Notes under the pieces: generated by a model
What the model saw: only the letters and a program-made list of their open reading frames with translations
What the model was told of the DNA's origin: nothing
The model's database searches: none
NCBI GenBank assembly: GCA_033239125.1
Contig: BSWB01000004.1
Span: 126,365,235-126,429,234, forward strand
Length of the DNA: 64,000 nt
Origin: Fagopyrum homotropicum
Taxonomy: Eukaryota > Streptophyta > Magnoliopsida > Caryophyllales > Polygonaceae
Direction of reading: 5' to 3'
Made by a program: the position numbers and the translations under genes
Part shown: piece by piece, positions 1 through 11,698 of the stretch
How the letters are laid out: each line of letters opens with the position of its first letter
Numbering within the stretch: the stretch's first letter is position 1

Positions 1-2470
1 GTAGGATGAGGATTCCCTTACGATAATTGGGGAAGAAACCCTTATGACCAAGAGATGCACAGAATGAAGACCTACAATTGAGAGTAAGAGTGAAGATAGA
101 CTCCACAAGTGTAGAGGAGTTTTGACCTCGTCAGAGATATAAGAAGTTGTAAGGAATGACGATACCAGTATCAAAAGGAGTAAGAGGCCGGTAGCAGAGT
201 CAATGGAGTTCAACAGAGCAATATTATAAACAACGCTAATGAAGGAACATGTGAGAATGACCTAGTGGACTGGTGGAAGAGAATTGGTCTAAGGAAATGG
301 AAGTGGGGAGGATAGAACGAACTAACAAAGGGGAAAAGAGTTAACCGAGTAGTGGATGCGTACCAGGAATTTTACGCCATTAGAAGTATGAGAAGAGTGA
401 GTACGATATGTTGAGGTAAGTCAACTATAGAATAAGCAACGTCAGCGGAGGACGTGCAAGTGTTGTTGGTATTGATGAGTTATGTACAATTGAGAAGAGA
501 TATCTGTGATTGTGGATTATTGAATTAACTATACCGATACTTTGGAGGATTTCCTCAAGTAGGTAACGAAAATCTTCTTAGATAACTAAAGGTGTAGAGA
601 GGATCATGTCTGAGTTTACTTCTTGGCTGGTTAAGATCAAACCCCGGTTGAGTCAGAGAGTTTAGATCCATGTTAGAAGAATTCCACAAGTAAACGGAAG
701 AGGTCGTCTTCCAACCGTCATCTTAGTTCCTTAAGGCAAATAAGGAAGGTATTGAGTACTTCATCCGGATAGGACGTAAGGTGTAATTGAGAGGAAGAGT
801 TTTGGGTTCAATCATTTTGGACTCACGGAAAATGTCCTTATGATTAACAGGTGACAACATAATTATCAAAGTAACACAGCGGAAGCGTGGTGAGTCCTTA
901 CCCATAGAGCAAGAAACTCAATGGTACAGAAAAACGACGTGTCGAGTTTAAGATGATGGTAGTTGGTGAAATACGTTTTGATGAGAACTAACATGAGATG
1001 GGCTATGCGGAGTGACTATAAATTTTATGGAAGAATTGTACCACCATCAAGGTAGACGGGAAAGTATGGCATATAGAGGTTATAGAAAGGGAGTGGTACC
1101 CTATTATGGATCCAAGTGAAGAATGGCGGCTTGTCACATGTTGTTGGATAAGTAGTTTCGGAATCCAATGCCTAACGAAGTACTCTAGAGTGAATTTTCT
1201 TGATTGGTTGAGGAAAGATTTAACGAGGTAAATAAAAGTAATGTGCAAGGTCTGCACTAGAAAGCAAAGTGAGTAACTACCACTTTGAGTCGAAGGATAC
1301 ATAAGAAAGAGAAGCGACAGGAGTATACTTGAAACCCAATAGTCGTTCTTAAAGAAAGCATAATCTCGGAGTAGAGTTTACATATAATGTTATATCAGAA
1401 TGGATCCGCGTTTCGTTTGGCGTCAGAGGGATATTCTCGATCCGGTAAATGTGGTGGATATATGAGTGCAATGATGATGGGTTGTTAGCATTTGTCGAGT
1501 AGTTATGATCAAAACGACGGTGATGTGAGATCAGCTTGTGTCTAGTATCATCATTCTGGACACATCATATGCCACTAAGATCTTGGAAACTGGGTAAGAA
1601 GCTTGAGTTGAGTCAGTAATATATTAAAGATCTATAAAATAATAATGAGCAGATGATGATTCTTTAATGGAGGAACCATATGAGTGAGTTATATTAGGAG
1701 ACAAGACCAAGTGAATTGTGATAAAACTAGCCTTAAGCACTTAATGAAGTGCCGGTAGATGTTTAAGGGAATATCCTAGATCGGATACTCGGAACCTTTT
1801 TAGAAGACCAGAAGGAAAGAAATTAGAATAAATTTTTTTTCAAGAAGGTCATCAAAAGATCTAGAGGTGAGTTAGTAAGGCAACCTTGTGAGACCTTGCA
1901 AGCGGAATTAAAAGCAAGTGACGGACTACTATTCCTCACCCTATTGAGGAGAACAACCCCATTGGTCAACATATTTAGTTAGAAGGAATACCTACTAGAC
2001 ACGAGTTAGGTCCTCAGAATAGAGGATCGGACAGTTGGGCCGAATGATACCGGTGAGATATACAATAACCAATCTAGAACGTGGTAGCAAGCGCTTATGA
2101 TGTATGTACATGAAAAGATTTTCGGAGAAATGGGTTTTATGAAAAGCCGACGAGGCTACTTGAGATATGGTGGATAATATGAGACGTCGTAACCTTTCAG
2201 AGATCTATACAAAGATAGTGGTAACCTTGAAAACAACTAGTTAGGGCTTGATCCTGCATGTGTGTGCTATTGTTTGACTACTTGTTTATTTCATGCTTGA
2301 GTGTTTAGTCTTGTGTGTTATATTGATGACCTTTGGTGTCTGAGTACTTAGATGTGGAATCGATGAGGCTTTTGTGTAGTGATTTGATACACCCGACTGG
2401 TGCCTTAAAGGCCAATCATGATTATCTAACCCTAAGTTTCGGGACGAAACTTATTTTTAGGGGGTACTTA
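1..2470 (+). mobile_element. Decayed internal region of a Tekay/Del-like Ty3/gypsy element
   Basis: This stretch has no long ORF on either strand and I recognise no intact retroviral domain in it. It is assigned to the internal part of a gypsy element by position: it ends at about 2437-2470 with a G-rich tract and a sequence around AAGTTTCGGGACGAAACTT, which typically precedes the 3' LTR in plant chromoviruses, and an LTR starts directly after. The purine-rich text and scattered stops suggest either an old, heavily mutated pol or a non-autonomous internal region. The 5' end of the element lies outside the window. Confidence 0.5.
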
Positions 2471-2961
2471 TGTAATAACCGAAAAATTTATTTCCGATTA
2501 ATTCCGAGTCAAACCGAGATTTAGGGACCGTTGACCTCTTTAAGATACCTAACTTTATGACTAGCATTTTTTTTTATCATTTTATGTAAGTATTATAACC
2601 ACATAAAATAAAAATAAAAATAAAAATAAATACACCAAACCCTAGTTATATATATATCTAGCTCTTTTGACGAGTTTTGACGAGGTCATGACGAGACCTA
2701 GACGAAGTCATGACAACTTTTGACAAGTCAGGACATGAGTTTGACAAGCCCATTTTTCAGCCATGAACCTTACCATCCGGGCCCGTTTTGAGTAAGCCAA
2801 CTGGCCCGTTAAGGCTCCTATCTCCCAGCCCTCTTCCTGCGTCTTTTTTTTGCCCTAGCTGCGCCTCTCTCTACACGTCTCTCACGCAGCAGCACAACAA
2901 CCCTAGTTGCACCTTCACGCCGGATCCCTCTCCTTGCCTCCTCCCCTCTCTGCACGTCTCT

Positions 2962-3085
2962 CAAGCAGCAGCCACAGCGGGTCCTTCTGCACGTCCAGGC
3001 CGGCAAAGATCTCGCAAGCAAGCAGCAGCCAAAGCAGGTCCTTCTGCACGTCCAGGCCAACACAGATCTCGCAAGCAGCAGCAGC
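2962..3085. repeat. 57-bp tandem duplication inside the LTR
   Basis: The segment starting CAAGCAGCAGCC at 2962 is repeated at 3019, and a third partial copy starts near 3072. GTCCTTCTGCACGTCCAGGCC-like text recurs 57 bp apart. The overlapping ORFs here (118-170 codons) have no family I recognise and look accidental. Confidence 0.7.
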
Positions 3086-3689
3086 AAGACACCTCTTCCT
3101 CGAGCCAACAGGCTCGCGTTGCTGTTGCAGATCGACGACCCTAGCGACGGCACCTAAGGGGCTGGCTTCTCTCCGCTGTCGACACCAGCATACGAACCGG
3201 ACAAGTCCAACCGCTCAACAACGGCCTTCACTCCTTCCATCTTCATCTCGAGCCCTCCTATGGCTCCCTTCTACACGCAACAGGCATGAGGAGAAGGTCG
3301 ACTGCAGCACTCTCCTGGGCATGTCGGTGCTGTGGACGCTGCGAGCCCTATGGCTTGTTAGACCAGCTATCCTCCTCTACACACATGTCTGGAGCAGCAA
3401 GCAAACCATGTGCGCCTAGCAACAGTGAGTCACTACCTTTCTTTAGGCTTTGTGCACGCAAGCACGCCTTGTCCGGCTAGTTGGGTAAGGACCGCAACCC
3501 TCTTCTATGTGTTACCCTCTTTGTGTATATGTTGATTAGAGTACCAATTGATGTCTTTAGACCCTCCAAAACAGCCATGGAAGATGAATGGAAGAGCTGT
3601 CACATTGCTGGATTTTTTTAGAGGACGAACAGTCAACTTTAGGTTCAATTTTGGGTAATCTAGACTCCTTCTTTTTGGCTGATTTTCGG

Positions 3690-4420
3690 ATATGTCATAG
3701 TCGGTATTGCATAGTAGATCATATTGAAATTTGAGTGTATTCTGAGTTATAGTTTAGGAGATATGGTTTTCTCAAGTTGGCTATTCATGCAGTTTTTTTT
3801 CTAGTGTGCTGAGTTTGAGAAAATTTGCTTGAGATGCAGTTTTGTGGAATAAATTTGGAGGGGTTATTGACTTCTGTTAGACTTGAATTTCTGACAAGTT
3901 ATAGTTGATATAGTATAGTAGATCATACTAAAAGTTTAGAGGAATCCATGCTACGGTTTGAGAGTTATGGTGTCTCAAAGTTGACTCCTCACACAGTTTT
4001 TATAACTATGCTGAGTGTTGGAAAAACAGCATGTGATGCTGTTTTGAGTGATAATTTTGAATAAGAGTTTGATCTCTGTTTGACTTGAATTTTGTATATG
4101 ATATAGTTGGCATATTGTGGTGGAACATATTAAAATTTGGGATGAATCCAGCTAGTGGTTTAGGAGTTATGAATTTTTGAAGTTGAGACCTTAAACAGTT
4201 TTCTGGATGTTGCTGAAATTGTTAAGTGCTGGAATTTTCTGGGTTGTGCAGTCATGTTTGAGCTTAAGTTTGGATACCTTAGAAACATAATCTACCGTTC
4301 CGTTTTTAATATGTTTTAGAGTGTCATGCATAGTGTGGTGTATCAAAAGTTGGGGTTGATCCAACGGTTGGATTTAGATCTATGAAGGTCCAAAGTGGAC
4401 TGACTGAGCAGTTAAGAAAT
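3690..4420. repeat. Diverged repeats of about 200 bp in the gypsy LTR
   Basis: Phrases of the form 'CATAGTAGATCATA ... GAGTTATGGT ... CAAAGTTGA' recur near 3709, 3912, 4112 and 4335, each followed by a poorly conserved spacer. This looks like four old copies of a unit of about 200 bp in the LTR. Individual units differ a lot, so exact borders are uncertain. Confidence 0.55.
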
Positions 4421-5694
4421 ACTCAGTTTTTGGCTAAGTCTGAATTTCTGGTTTAGGAACTGACTTCGAGAATTTGTGTAGAAGTGATTATTATGTATTT
4501 TTGGGAAATTCTGACTACTATGGATAGAGTGCATAGCATAAAAGATTTAGAGATTTTTGTTAGACTTTTTATATTTTTATTCGGTTCTCATATCTTAAGC
4601 CAAAGTCGGACTTGACGACTTTTTATGAAAGTCAAGAATGTAGTTAACTCTTCTAAATCTTTAGCAAACTTTCCTTTGAGAGTTTGAGTGTGGTTTTGAG
4701 TTCCAAAGAATAGTTTGGAACTTTGTTAGGGAATTTTATAAAGTTTCGGGACCAGGGGTAAAACAGTCAATTATCCGTATAAGGGTATTTTGGTAATTTA
4801 TCTGATGATAGAGTTAAATATTTTAGAAGTCAGAGACTTCTAATTAAGTGGGATACATTATTGATCCACTTGCCTTTTATAACAGGCGGTTGAGTTCCTG
4901 CGGTTACATACCGAGTCGAGATAGCGAGATTATGTTTGAATTCAGGTAAGTCCTTTGGGCTTACTTAGCTGACTTCTAGATATGAGTGTGGATAATGATG
5001 GTGATGTGTGAATGATATGTTTATAGTTATATTTTAGTAGTAATTATCTACCGACCTATACTTGGGCCTAAGAGTAACGGGCGGTGGCATTCTGCTTAGT
5101 TAGCCTGAGGGCGCTGGGGGTTTCTTTAGGGACTAGTCCACACTCGGTTTGTAGTGATGCTACCAGCGGAGGTAAGCTAGACCTACACCCAGTTGGATAA
5201 GGAACGGAGGCGAGAACTCTTAAGATTTCTCGTGCCACAACTGTAAAATGGAATAAGGTGACTCACTTAATGAACAGATAATAACCGGTTTGTGTGTCAT
5301 CATGATGATTGTTTTATGTTATCTTGAGTGTGTTTGTGCTATCCTTATTCTGCTTATATTTGGATTGTTAGCTAACGGTTTATCCGTGTTGTAGATTTGT
5401 AGAGATAGACAGTTGCAGAGTGATCCGGAACGGATGGTCAGCCGGGTCCACGTACTCATTAGATGGGGACGGGGGGAGTCTCCCTTACAGCTTGCATGTT
5501 ATGTATATGTATATGTTTTGTAAGGGTGTCACATGTGTACATTCATACAGTAAAAATATTATGTTTTGAAATTGTTTTAAGTACATTTGTGCCTTGTTGT
5601 AAGATCCAAGTTATGTTGTTGTTAAACCAAGGTCGGGACCCATTGTGAGGTCCTAACCAGTAGCTCCCCGAGTTTCGAAACTTGGGGTGTTACA

Positions 5695-7068
5695 ATAGAA
5701 CTTCCTTTTTCCTTTGGATAAAGATTTCTTGTAGCGACAATCTTCCCTTTCAGCTGCTAAACGTCTTCTCTTTTCTTTAGCTCTTCTTTGCTTAACTACT
5801 TCATACTCAACTGTTGGCAAAAACATTGGCTCAACGTGAGTTGGATACATAATTGATTTATTCTGTACACGCCTTTTGCAATTCATCAGCACATTCTCAA
5901 CTTTCTCTTGAGTATGTTGAGCTACATCTTCAGGCACGGGAAAAATACTTCCCGTTGTAGTCAGTGCAAGAGCATTCATCAAATACATCTCATTGACTTT
6001 AGCATTTATGGTAGATAGCAACTCGAAATTTGCATCCATTCTCCTCTTGGTGTCAAACTGAAAATCAGATAATTCACGATTCTGACAAACTATTTCTTTT
6101 TCGCAACCTTCTAACCTGATTTTTGGAGTAGGAGAAGGTTTAGCTTCTTCAGTTGGAAGTTTAGTAGTTCCTTTTCCTTTTAAAGTCTATGTGCCTGCAA
6201 GAGTCTTCTCAATCCCCAAACGTTCTAAGCAATTCTCATCAATTTTTCCAAAAAATGACTGTCTATCTTCAGAGGATGTGTCAATTTTAAAATAATCAAA
6301 GACCTTAGGCAACAAATTTCCGTAAGGAAGAGGAATAGGTCGCCTAGAATTGACAGAATGTATCATATGGTTGAGAATAAGACTAGGCACATCTATGTCA
6401 AAATCAGACATAAGTAGATGAATTAATTCCAGAGATTAATCAGTCAGCAACTCTCTTGAGTTTGCACAAAGAACAATACATCGAACTAGTATAGTAAACA
6501 CTATTTTAGCCTCTAAGGTTAGGGAGGTGTGAGTAATTTTTCGTGAGGTTAAATTCGGAACCAGAAATTTCTCCTTAGCAATACGAACACTCTCTGATCT
6601 TGTAGGATGATTGAATATAATATTTGTAAGAATTTCAAATATCTCACTTAAAACAGAAGAAGTGAGTGAAATCGGAGTACCTTTAACTGAAGATTCAAGA
6701 GTGATACATCCTTTGTCCCTTTTTGTGATGAGATTAACATAGAATATTCTCGTGAGTCATGGAAAAGCAAAATCTCCAGGATTTATAACCTTCCAGATAA
6801 TCGAACTCTTTAGCTTGTCTATGCAAGGAATCTTAAGAGTATCGAGAAAATCAATGCCCATCAGATCACACATATAGAGCGGTCGATTGTGAAAACCATC
6901 AAGCCAAGATCCAGAAGCTTGAAAATTGATAAACCATGATGAGGAAAGACCGGTCGTCTGAGATATATCCAGATCCTCATAAGGTTTTTATTCTTTATCA
7001 TTTGAGGGACTCTTGACGACTTTCTTTTTAGGAGCTTGAGGAGGGGATCTCTTACTTCTGGGTGCCAT
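5695..7068 (-). pseudogene. Third ORF (env-like) of copia A, broken
   Basis: The reading frame starts at an ATG at 7066-7068 with a Lys/Pro/Ser-rich N-terminus and runs, with a few in-frame stops, to 5695, where the gypsy LTR cuts it. Visible segments include a block ending LTRIFYVNL, then a 'T.SSVLSEIFEIL' block, a Leu/Ile-rich helical part and a basic stretch rich in K/R/E near residues 400-440. The position, between RNase H and the 3' LTR, is that of the env-like ORF of SIRE-lineage copia elements. The sequence resembles the protein family often labelled 'putative plant transposon protein'. I see no signal peptide or clear transmembrane helix, so calling it an envelope is convention only. 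Unlike RT and RNase H, it is very different from the copy in element B. Confidence 0.7.
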
Positions 7069-7339
7069 GAGAATTTTGAGAGAGAGAACAAGGGATTTTA
7101 AAATATGGTTTCTATGAAAGAGTGAAGAAGGTAGGAAAGATAGGTCCTTTTTAATAGTGATATAACAAGATCTTGAGAAAATCAAGTTTTTAAAAGGTCA
7201 ATTTTAATATCAATAAAACAACACCAAATCTTTTTCAAAATTTCAAATAAAACTCATCAAAACATTTTAAGAATTAAAATATCTAAAAGATATTAATTCT
7301 TAAAAGATCCGTAAAATTAATATACCCTTTGAAATATGT

Positions 7340-7375
7340 TTCAAGGCCCTTGAATTTCATTTCAAGGCCCTTGAA
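7340..7375. repeat. Two copies of the SIRE palindrome next to the third ORF (copia A)
   Basis: TTCAAGGCCCTTGAA occurs at 7340-7354 and again at 7361-7375, each with 7-bp perfect arms around one central base. They lie between the RNase H stop and the third ORF. The same pair is at 11611-11647 in copia B, and related copies are in both LTRs and in the INT-RT linker. Confidence 0.9.
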
Positions 7376-7411
7376 AACATCAATTGGGTTGCATGCGTAG
7401 GAATAATTAAA

Positions 7412-7430
7412 CTCGTTTACTCCCCCTACG
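7412..7430 (-). promoter_or_regulatory. Polypurine-tract-like sequence at the pol stop (copia A)
   Basis: On the minus strand the text CGTAGGGGGAGTAAACGAG overlaps the pol stop codon and is kept almost unchanged in copia B (11685-11703). It looks like a polypurine tract but is about 2 kb from the 3' LTR, so it may be a second (central) plus-strand priming site. This is inferred from sequence only. Confidence 0.4.
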
Positions 7431-8184
7431 TCAATGCTTCCTTGTTCAACATACCAAGCTCCAATCTAATAAAATTAAATTGTTCCTCAGGAAGAGGCTT
7501 GGTAAAGATATCTGCAAACTGCAAGTTAGTTGATATAAAAGAGATCGAAACATCACCTTTCTCAACATGATCACGTATGAAGTGATGCCTTACATCAATA
7601 TGCTTAGTCCTTGAATGCTGCACAAGATTTTTGGTTATTGAAATAGCACTAGTATTATCATATTTTATAGGAATAACTTTCAAGTCAAAACCAAGGTCAC
7701 AAAGTTGTTGAGCAATCCAAAGAATTTGTGCACAACAGGCTCCAAAAGCTATATATTCAGCTTCAGTTGTGGATAGGGCAACAAAATTTTGTTTTTTGGA
7801 GTGCCAACTAATTAGGGATGACCCTAAGAATTGGCAACATCCAGAAGTACTTTTTCTGTCGACCTTATAACCTGCAAAGTTTGCATCTGAAAAGCCAACA
7901 AGATGAAATGAGCTTTGACGTGGGTACCATAACCCTAGATCCTTAGTGCCATTTAGATACCGAAAGATTCTTTTCACAACTATCAAGTGTGACTCTTTAG
8001 GATCAGCTTGAAATCTTGCACACATGCACACGCTAAACATAATGTCAGGACAACTAGCAGTTAGATACAACAATGAACCGATCATACCTCGATACTCCTT
8101 TTGTACTACACTTTTGCCATTCTTGTCATGATCTAGCGAAAGTGTTGAACTCATAGGAGTATTTGCAACCTTAGATTGATCCAT
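7426..8184 (-). pseudogene. RNase H and pol C-terminus of copia A
   Basis: A 252-codon open frame starts at the MDQSKV block that follows the RT domain and ends at the natural pol stop. It contains the conserved copia text 'YRGMIGSLLYLT', 'FSDANFAGYKVDRKSTSG' (first acidic residue of RNase H), 'ALSTTEAEY' (catalytic Glu), 'IPIKYDNTSAI' (catalytic Asp) and 'TKHIDVRHHFIRDHV'. The frame is intact but is cut from its RT half by copia B at 8187; the RT part continues at 42977. It is about 95 percent identical by eye to the copy at 11699-12457. Not functional as it stands. Confidence 0.9.
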
Positions 8185-8186
8185 TC

Positions 8187-9404
8187 TGAAGAACCGGTAG
8201 GTGAAATAAATAAGTTAAATGATACTTTAGAAGGGGGTTGAATAGAGTATGAGAACTTTTCGCAAACCAAGTCTCAAGGCCTTGAAACTCCTTTCAAGGA
8301 CCTTGATGTCAATATGTGCTTCTCGTGAAACTTTGATTTCAAGGGCTTTGAAACTCTTTTCAAGGGCCTTGACTTCTTGCTCCTGCAAAACAAAGTTAGT
8401 CACAATAAAGTATATATGGTGCGGAATTGAAAAAACTGACACGAGGATATGTTTACGAAGTTCGGCTCTAAATAGCCTACTCTCCGTCCCAGGGTATATC
8501 CGTAGGATCTAACTATCTATTATCAGCTTCAAAGAGTCCTAGATACAAACTAGAAGAAATCACCTTCTTCTCTCAATGTAGCCAATGCTACGATCTAGCT
8601 TCAACTCTTAACCTAACTATAATAGCCTAGTTACTTCGCAGAGTAACACACACTCTAGTATAACGCTATTTAGATCTTCCAATGGAGCTCTAGTGTTTTC
8701 TCTCTCAAAGGGGATAAAGCTTTTGCGTGAATGAGAGAAAGAAAAATAATGAATGAAGATGATTAGATTGCTTGAAGATGTTTTCTTGTGTAAGCTTGTG
8801 TGTCTTTCTTCTTCGATCATCATCTTCATTTATACTCTTCTATGGAAAGATTTTCTAGCCGTTGTAGAGATGACCGTTTGAAGATGAATCATCTTTTCCA
8901 TGAAGATCGTTTCTTGTTTCGAGATAAGGTAGACGTTGCAAGTCTTCAGCTCCTGAGAACACGTCGAGTCCTTAACTCCTTGATCTTCTCGTCTTCTGTT
9001 GAATCGAGAGAGAAGATATTTTTGCCGTTTGTTGTTTAGAAAATCTTCTAGAAAAGATTCTCTACTCTTCGGTTTAGATCTTCCTTCGGTTGATAAGATC
9101 TTTGGTTGATGAGATCTTTACGTTACAAAATTTCCAATAAAATCTTCAACTCATTTTGAATCCTTGTTCCGTGCATCTATAATTCCAAGGCCCTTGATTT
9201 CATCCTTTTGTATTTGCTATCTTCCTTTGTCCTTAAATCAAACTTCAAGGTCCTTGACATTTAGATAAATCCTGCACTGAATTCAAACTAACCAAATATC
9301 TAGAAATATAATCAATACAATGTTAGTATATCCAGCTACTACATTTGTGTGAAGTCTTCCATCATCAACACCTGTAAACCATTTTAATCAAGATGGAGTT
9401 TTCA
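8187..9404 (-). mobile_element. 3' LTR of copia B (1,218 bp)
   Basis: The LTR matches 41749-42976 over its length with a few percent differences, so B is clearly older than G1 and G2. The minus-strand TATA box (GTATAAATGAAG) lies at about 8825-8836. Palindromic CAAGG.CCTTG motifs lie on both sides of it: downstream in the leader at 8273-8372 (four copies) and upstream in U3 at 9183-9257 (two copies). Confidence 0.9.
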
Positions 9405-9575
9405 ATCTTCCCCTTGATAGAAGACAACACAAATGTTTTATCGTACCTGCATTTGTTAGTTTAGCAATGCATATGAAAATTTCAAAACTAAAAATGCAGA
9501 ATGTAGATATCGAAATGTCGGATCATATTTCTCCCCCTTTGTCTTTCAACAAGGGAGAAAAAAAAAATCAAAGCA
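9405..9575 (-). other. 3' internal end of copia B with polypurine tract
   Basis: The minus strand reads ATCAAGGGGAAGAT directly against the LTR (9405-9418), which is the 3' polypurine tract. A second purine run (AAAGGGGGAGAAAT-like) lies near 9530. The rest is non-coding. The segment ends at the junction with the truncated gypsy LTR, where the C-terminal part of the third ORF has been lost. Confidence 0.75.
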
Positions 9576-10516
9576 AGGGGTAAAACAGTCAATTATCCGT
9601 ATAAGGGTATTTTGGTAATTTATCTGATGATAGAGTTAAATATTTTAGAAGTCAGAGACTTCTAATTAAGTGGGATACATTATTGATCCACTTGCCTTTT
9701 ATAACAGGCGGTTGAGTTCCTGCGGTTACAGACCGAGTCGAGATAGCGAGATTATGTTTGAATTCAGGTAAGTCTTTTGGGCTTACTTAGCTGACTTCTA
9801 GATATGAGTGTGGATAATGATGGTGGTGTGTGAATGATATGTTTATAGTTATATTTTAGTAGTAATTATCTACCGACCTATACTTTGGCCTAAGAGTAAC
9901 GGGCGGTGGCATTCTGCTCAGTTAGCCTGAGGGCGTTGGGGGTTTTTTTAGGGACTAGTCCACACTCGGTTTGTAGTGATGCTACCGGCGGAGGTAAGCT
10001 AGACCTACACCCAGTTGGATAAGGAACGGAGGCGAGAACTCTTAAGATTTCTCGTGCCACAACTGTAAAATGGAATAAGGTGACTCACTTAATGAACAGA
10101 TAATAACCGGTTTGTGTGCCAGCATGATGATTGTTTTATGTTATCTTGAGTGTGTTTGTGCTATCCTTATTTTTCTTATATTTGGATTGTTAGCTAACGG
10201 TTTATCCGTGTTGTAGATTTGTAGAGATAGACAGTTGTAGAGTGATCCGGAACGGATGGTCAGCCGGGTCCACGTACTCATTAGATGGGGACGGGGGAGT
10301 CTCCCTTACAGCATGCATGTTATGTATATGTATATGTTTTGTAAGGCTGTCACATGTGTACATTCATACAGTAAAAATATTATGTTTTGAAATTGTTTTA
10401 AGTACATTTGTGCCTTGTTGTAAGATCCAAGTAATGTTGTTGTTAAACTAAGGTCGGGACCCATTGTGAGGTCCTAACCAGTAGCTCCCCGAGTTTCGAA
10501 ACTTGGGGTGTTACAA
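9576..10516 (+). mobile_element. 5'-truncated Tekay-like LTR inserted in copia B
   Basis: This is a 941-bp copy of positions 4754-5694, with roughly 1-2 percent differences by eye. The right end is the exact LTR terminus GGTGTTACA, joined to the third ORF of copia B. The left end is internal to the LTR and is joined to the 3' non-coding end of B. A deletion therefore removed about 2.3 kb of LTR together with the downstream part of the third ORF. The breakpoint lies at a shared AGGGG-rich stretch. Confidence 0.85.
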
Positions 10517-11263
10517 TTCACCATGTGAGACAAGAGAATTTCAAGCAGATTTACTTTCAACCCATTCATCACATTATAAGTTAAGATCAACACAACATTG
10601 GTTATAATGTCTTTGTTGGCAAACCTGGGGACTATGCATCTGTCTAAAATAGCATAAATTATTTTGGCCTCCAGGGTTAAACAGGTGATAGTGGGTGGTG
10701 ATAAGGCATTAGGAAGGAGAAGTTGTTCTTTTTCTAGCCTTAAAGTTCTAGCAGGGTTTGAATTTTCTGAAGCATCATAAAGAGGAATTCCAAAGATATC
10801 TGCTAAAATTTCAGAAGTAAGGGTAATTTTCTTACCTTTGATAACAGAATCTAGAATCCACTCCCCTCTCTCATGTCTTGCCGTCAAGTTGGCATAGAAC
10901 AATCTGGTCAGTCGAGGATATGACGATTCTCCTGGATTCAACATAATCCATATAGAGCTTGCTTGAAGCACTTCAAAACCCGGCATAGAAGAGCAGGTAA
11001 ACAGTTCGCAATGTACTCCCTCACATATGCACTGATAGCGGTCATCATACTCCATGGGCCATCTTAGCTGCTGTTGGGTTGATGAACCAACTTCATGGAA
11101 ACCCTGTTCTAGCAAAAATATTCGCGTCACTTGAGACCCTTGATGAACTTGAACTTGATCTAGAGTCGGAACTTGAGTCAGAGTCAGACGATACTTGAAC
11201 GACCCTCTGTCGTTTCGGAACTGAAGATGTTGCTTCGTTGATTGAAGGTATCTTGAATGCCAT
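10517..11263 (-). pseudogene. Third ORF (env-like) of copia B, frameshifted and truncated
   Basis: The frame opens at an ATG (11261-11263). It encodes a Ser/Asp-rich N-terminus, shifts frame near 11110, and continues for about 200 codons to the gypsy LTR at 10516. Recognisable blocks are 'LTRLFYANL', 'KITLTSEILADIFGIP', 'TLEAKIIYAILDRCIV' and a final Leu-rich helix. These align in order with the copia A third ORF but at low identity, while the neighbouring RNase H is nearly identical. Membership in the 'putative plant transposon protein' family is likely; biochemical function is unknown. The C-terminal half is deleted. Confidence 0.65.
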
Positions 11264-11610
11264 TGAGAAAATTTTGAGAAGAAGATGAAGAGGGTTTTGG
11301 AAAATCAGAAGAGTAAAGCACCGTTCTTTCAAAGAAAAAGGGAAACGGAAGAAATAAAGAGGGAAGAGAAGAGGTTTTTATGGGAAGAAGTCTAATCAAC
11401 GTAAGATCAAAAGATTTTTAAGATCTTGGGAGAATCATAGATGATAAAAATTCCTTCCATAAATTTTGGTAACCACTTTTCAAAATCCTTTGAATCTGAA
11501 AACAAAACGTTTTGAAATCCCTTTTAAAGAATAAAAATTAGATAATTCAATATCTAAAAGATATGAAATTCTAATTGATCCGTTTTGTTTATGTACCCTT
11601 TTAAATATGT

Positions 11611-11647
11611 TTCAAGGCCCCTTGAATTTTATTTCAAGGCCCTTGAA
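11611..11647. repeat. Two SIRE palindromes next to the third ORF (copia B)
   Basis: TTCAAGGCCCCTTGAA (11611-11626) and TTCAAGGCCCTTGAA (11633-11647) occupy the same place as the pair in copia A. Sequence similarity between A and B is high on the pol side of this pair and falls off sharply on the third-ORF side. Confidence 0.9.
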
Positions 11648-11698
11648 AACATCAATTGGGCTGCATACGTAGGAACGATTAAAACTCGTTTACTCCCC

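Larger units (their letters stand above)
2471..5694 (+). mobile_element. 3' LTR of Tekay-like gypsy element (3,224 bp)
   Basis: The LTR begins TGTAATAACC and ends GGTGTTACA, which are near-perfect inverted ends. The last 941 bp recur at 9576-10516, which confirms the right boundary. A polypurine-like AGGGGGTA tract lies just upstream. To the right it cuts straight into the third ORF of copia A, so the element inserted into A. The left half contains a GC-rich stretch (about 2760-3480) with accidental ORFs; the middle contains decayed repeats of about 200 bp. The expected 5-bp target duplication begins ATAGA at 5695, but its partner is outside the window. Confidence 0.8.

Noticed and set aside
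2788..3480. Overlapping ORFs of 64-170 codons in the Tekay-like LTR
   Set aside because: They lie in a GC-rich, internally repeated part of an LTR, on both strands, and encode low-complexity Ser/Arg/Pro text; they look like accidental frames.
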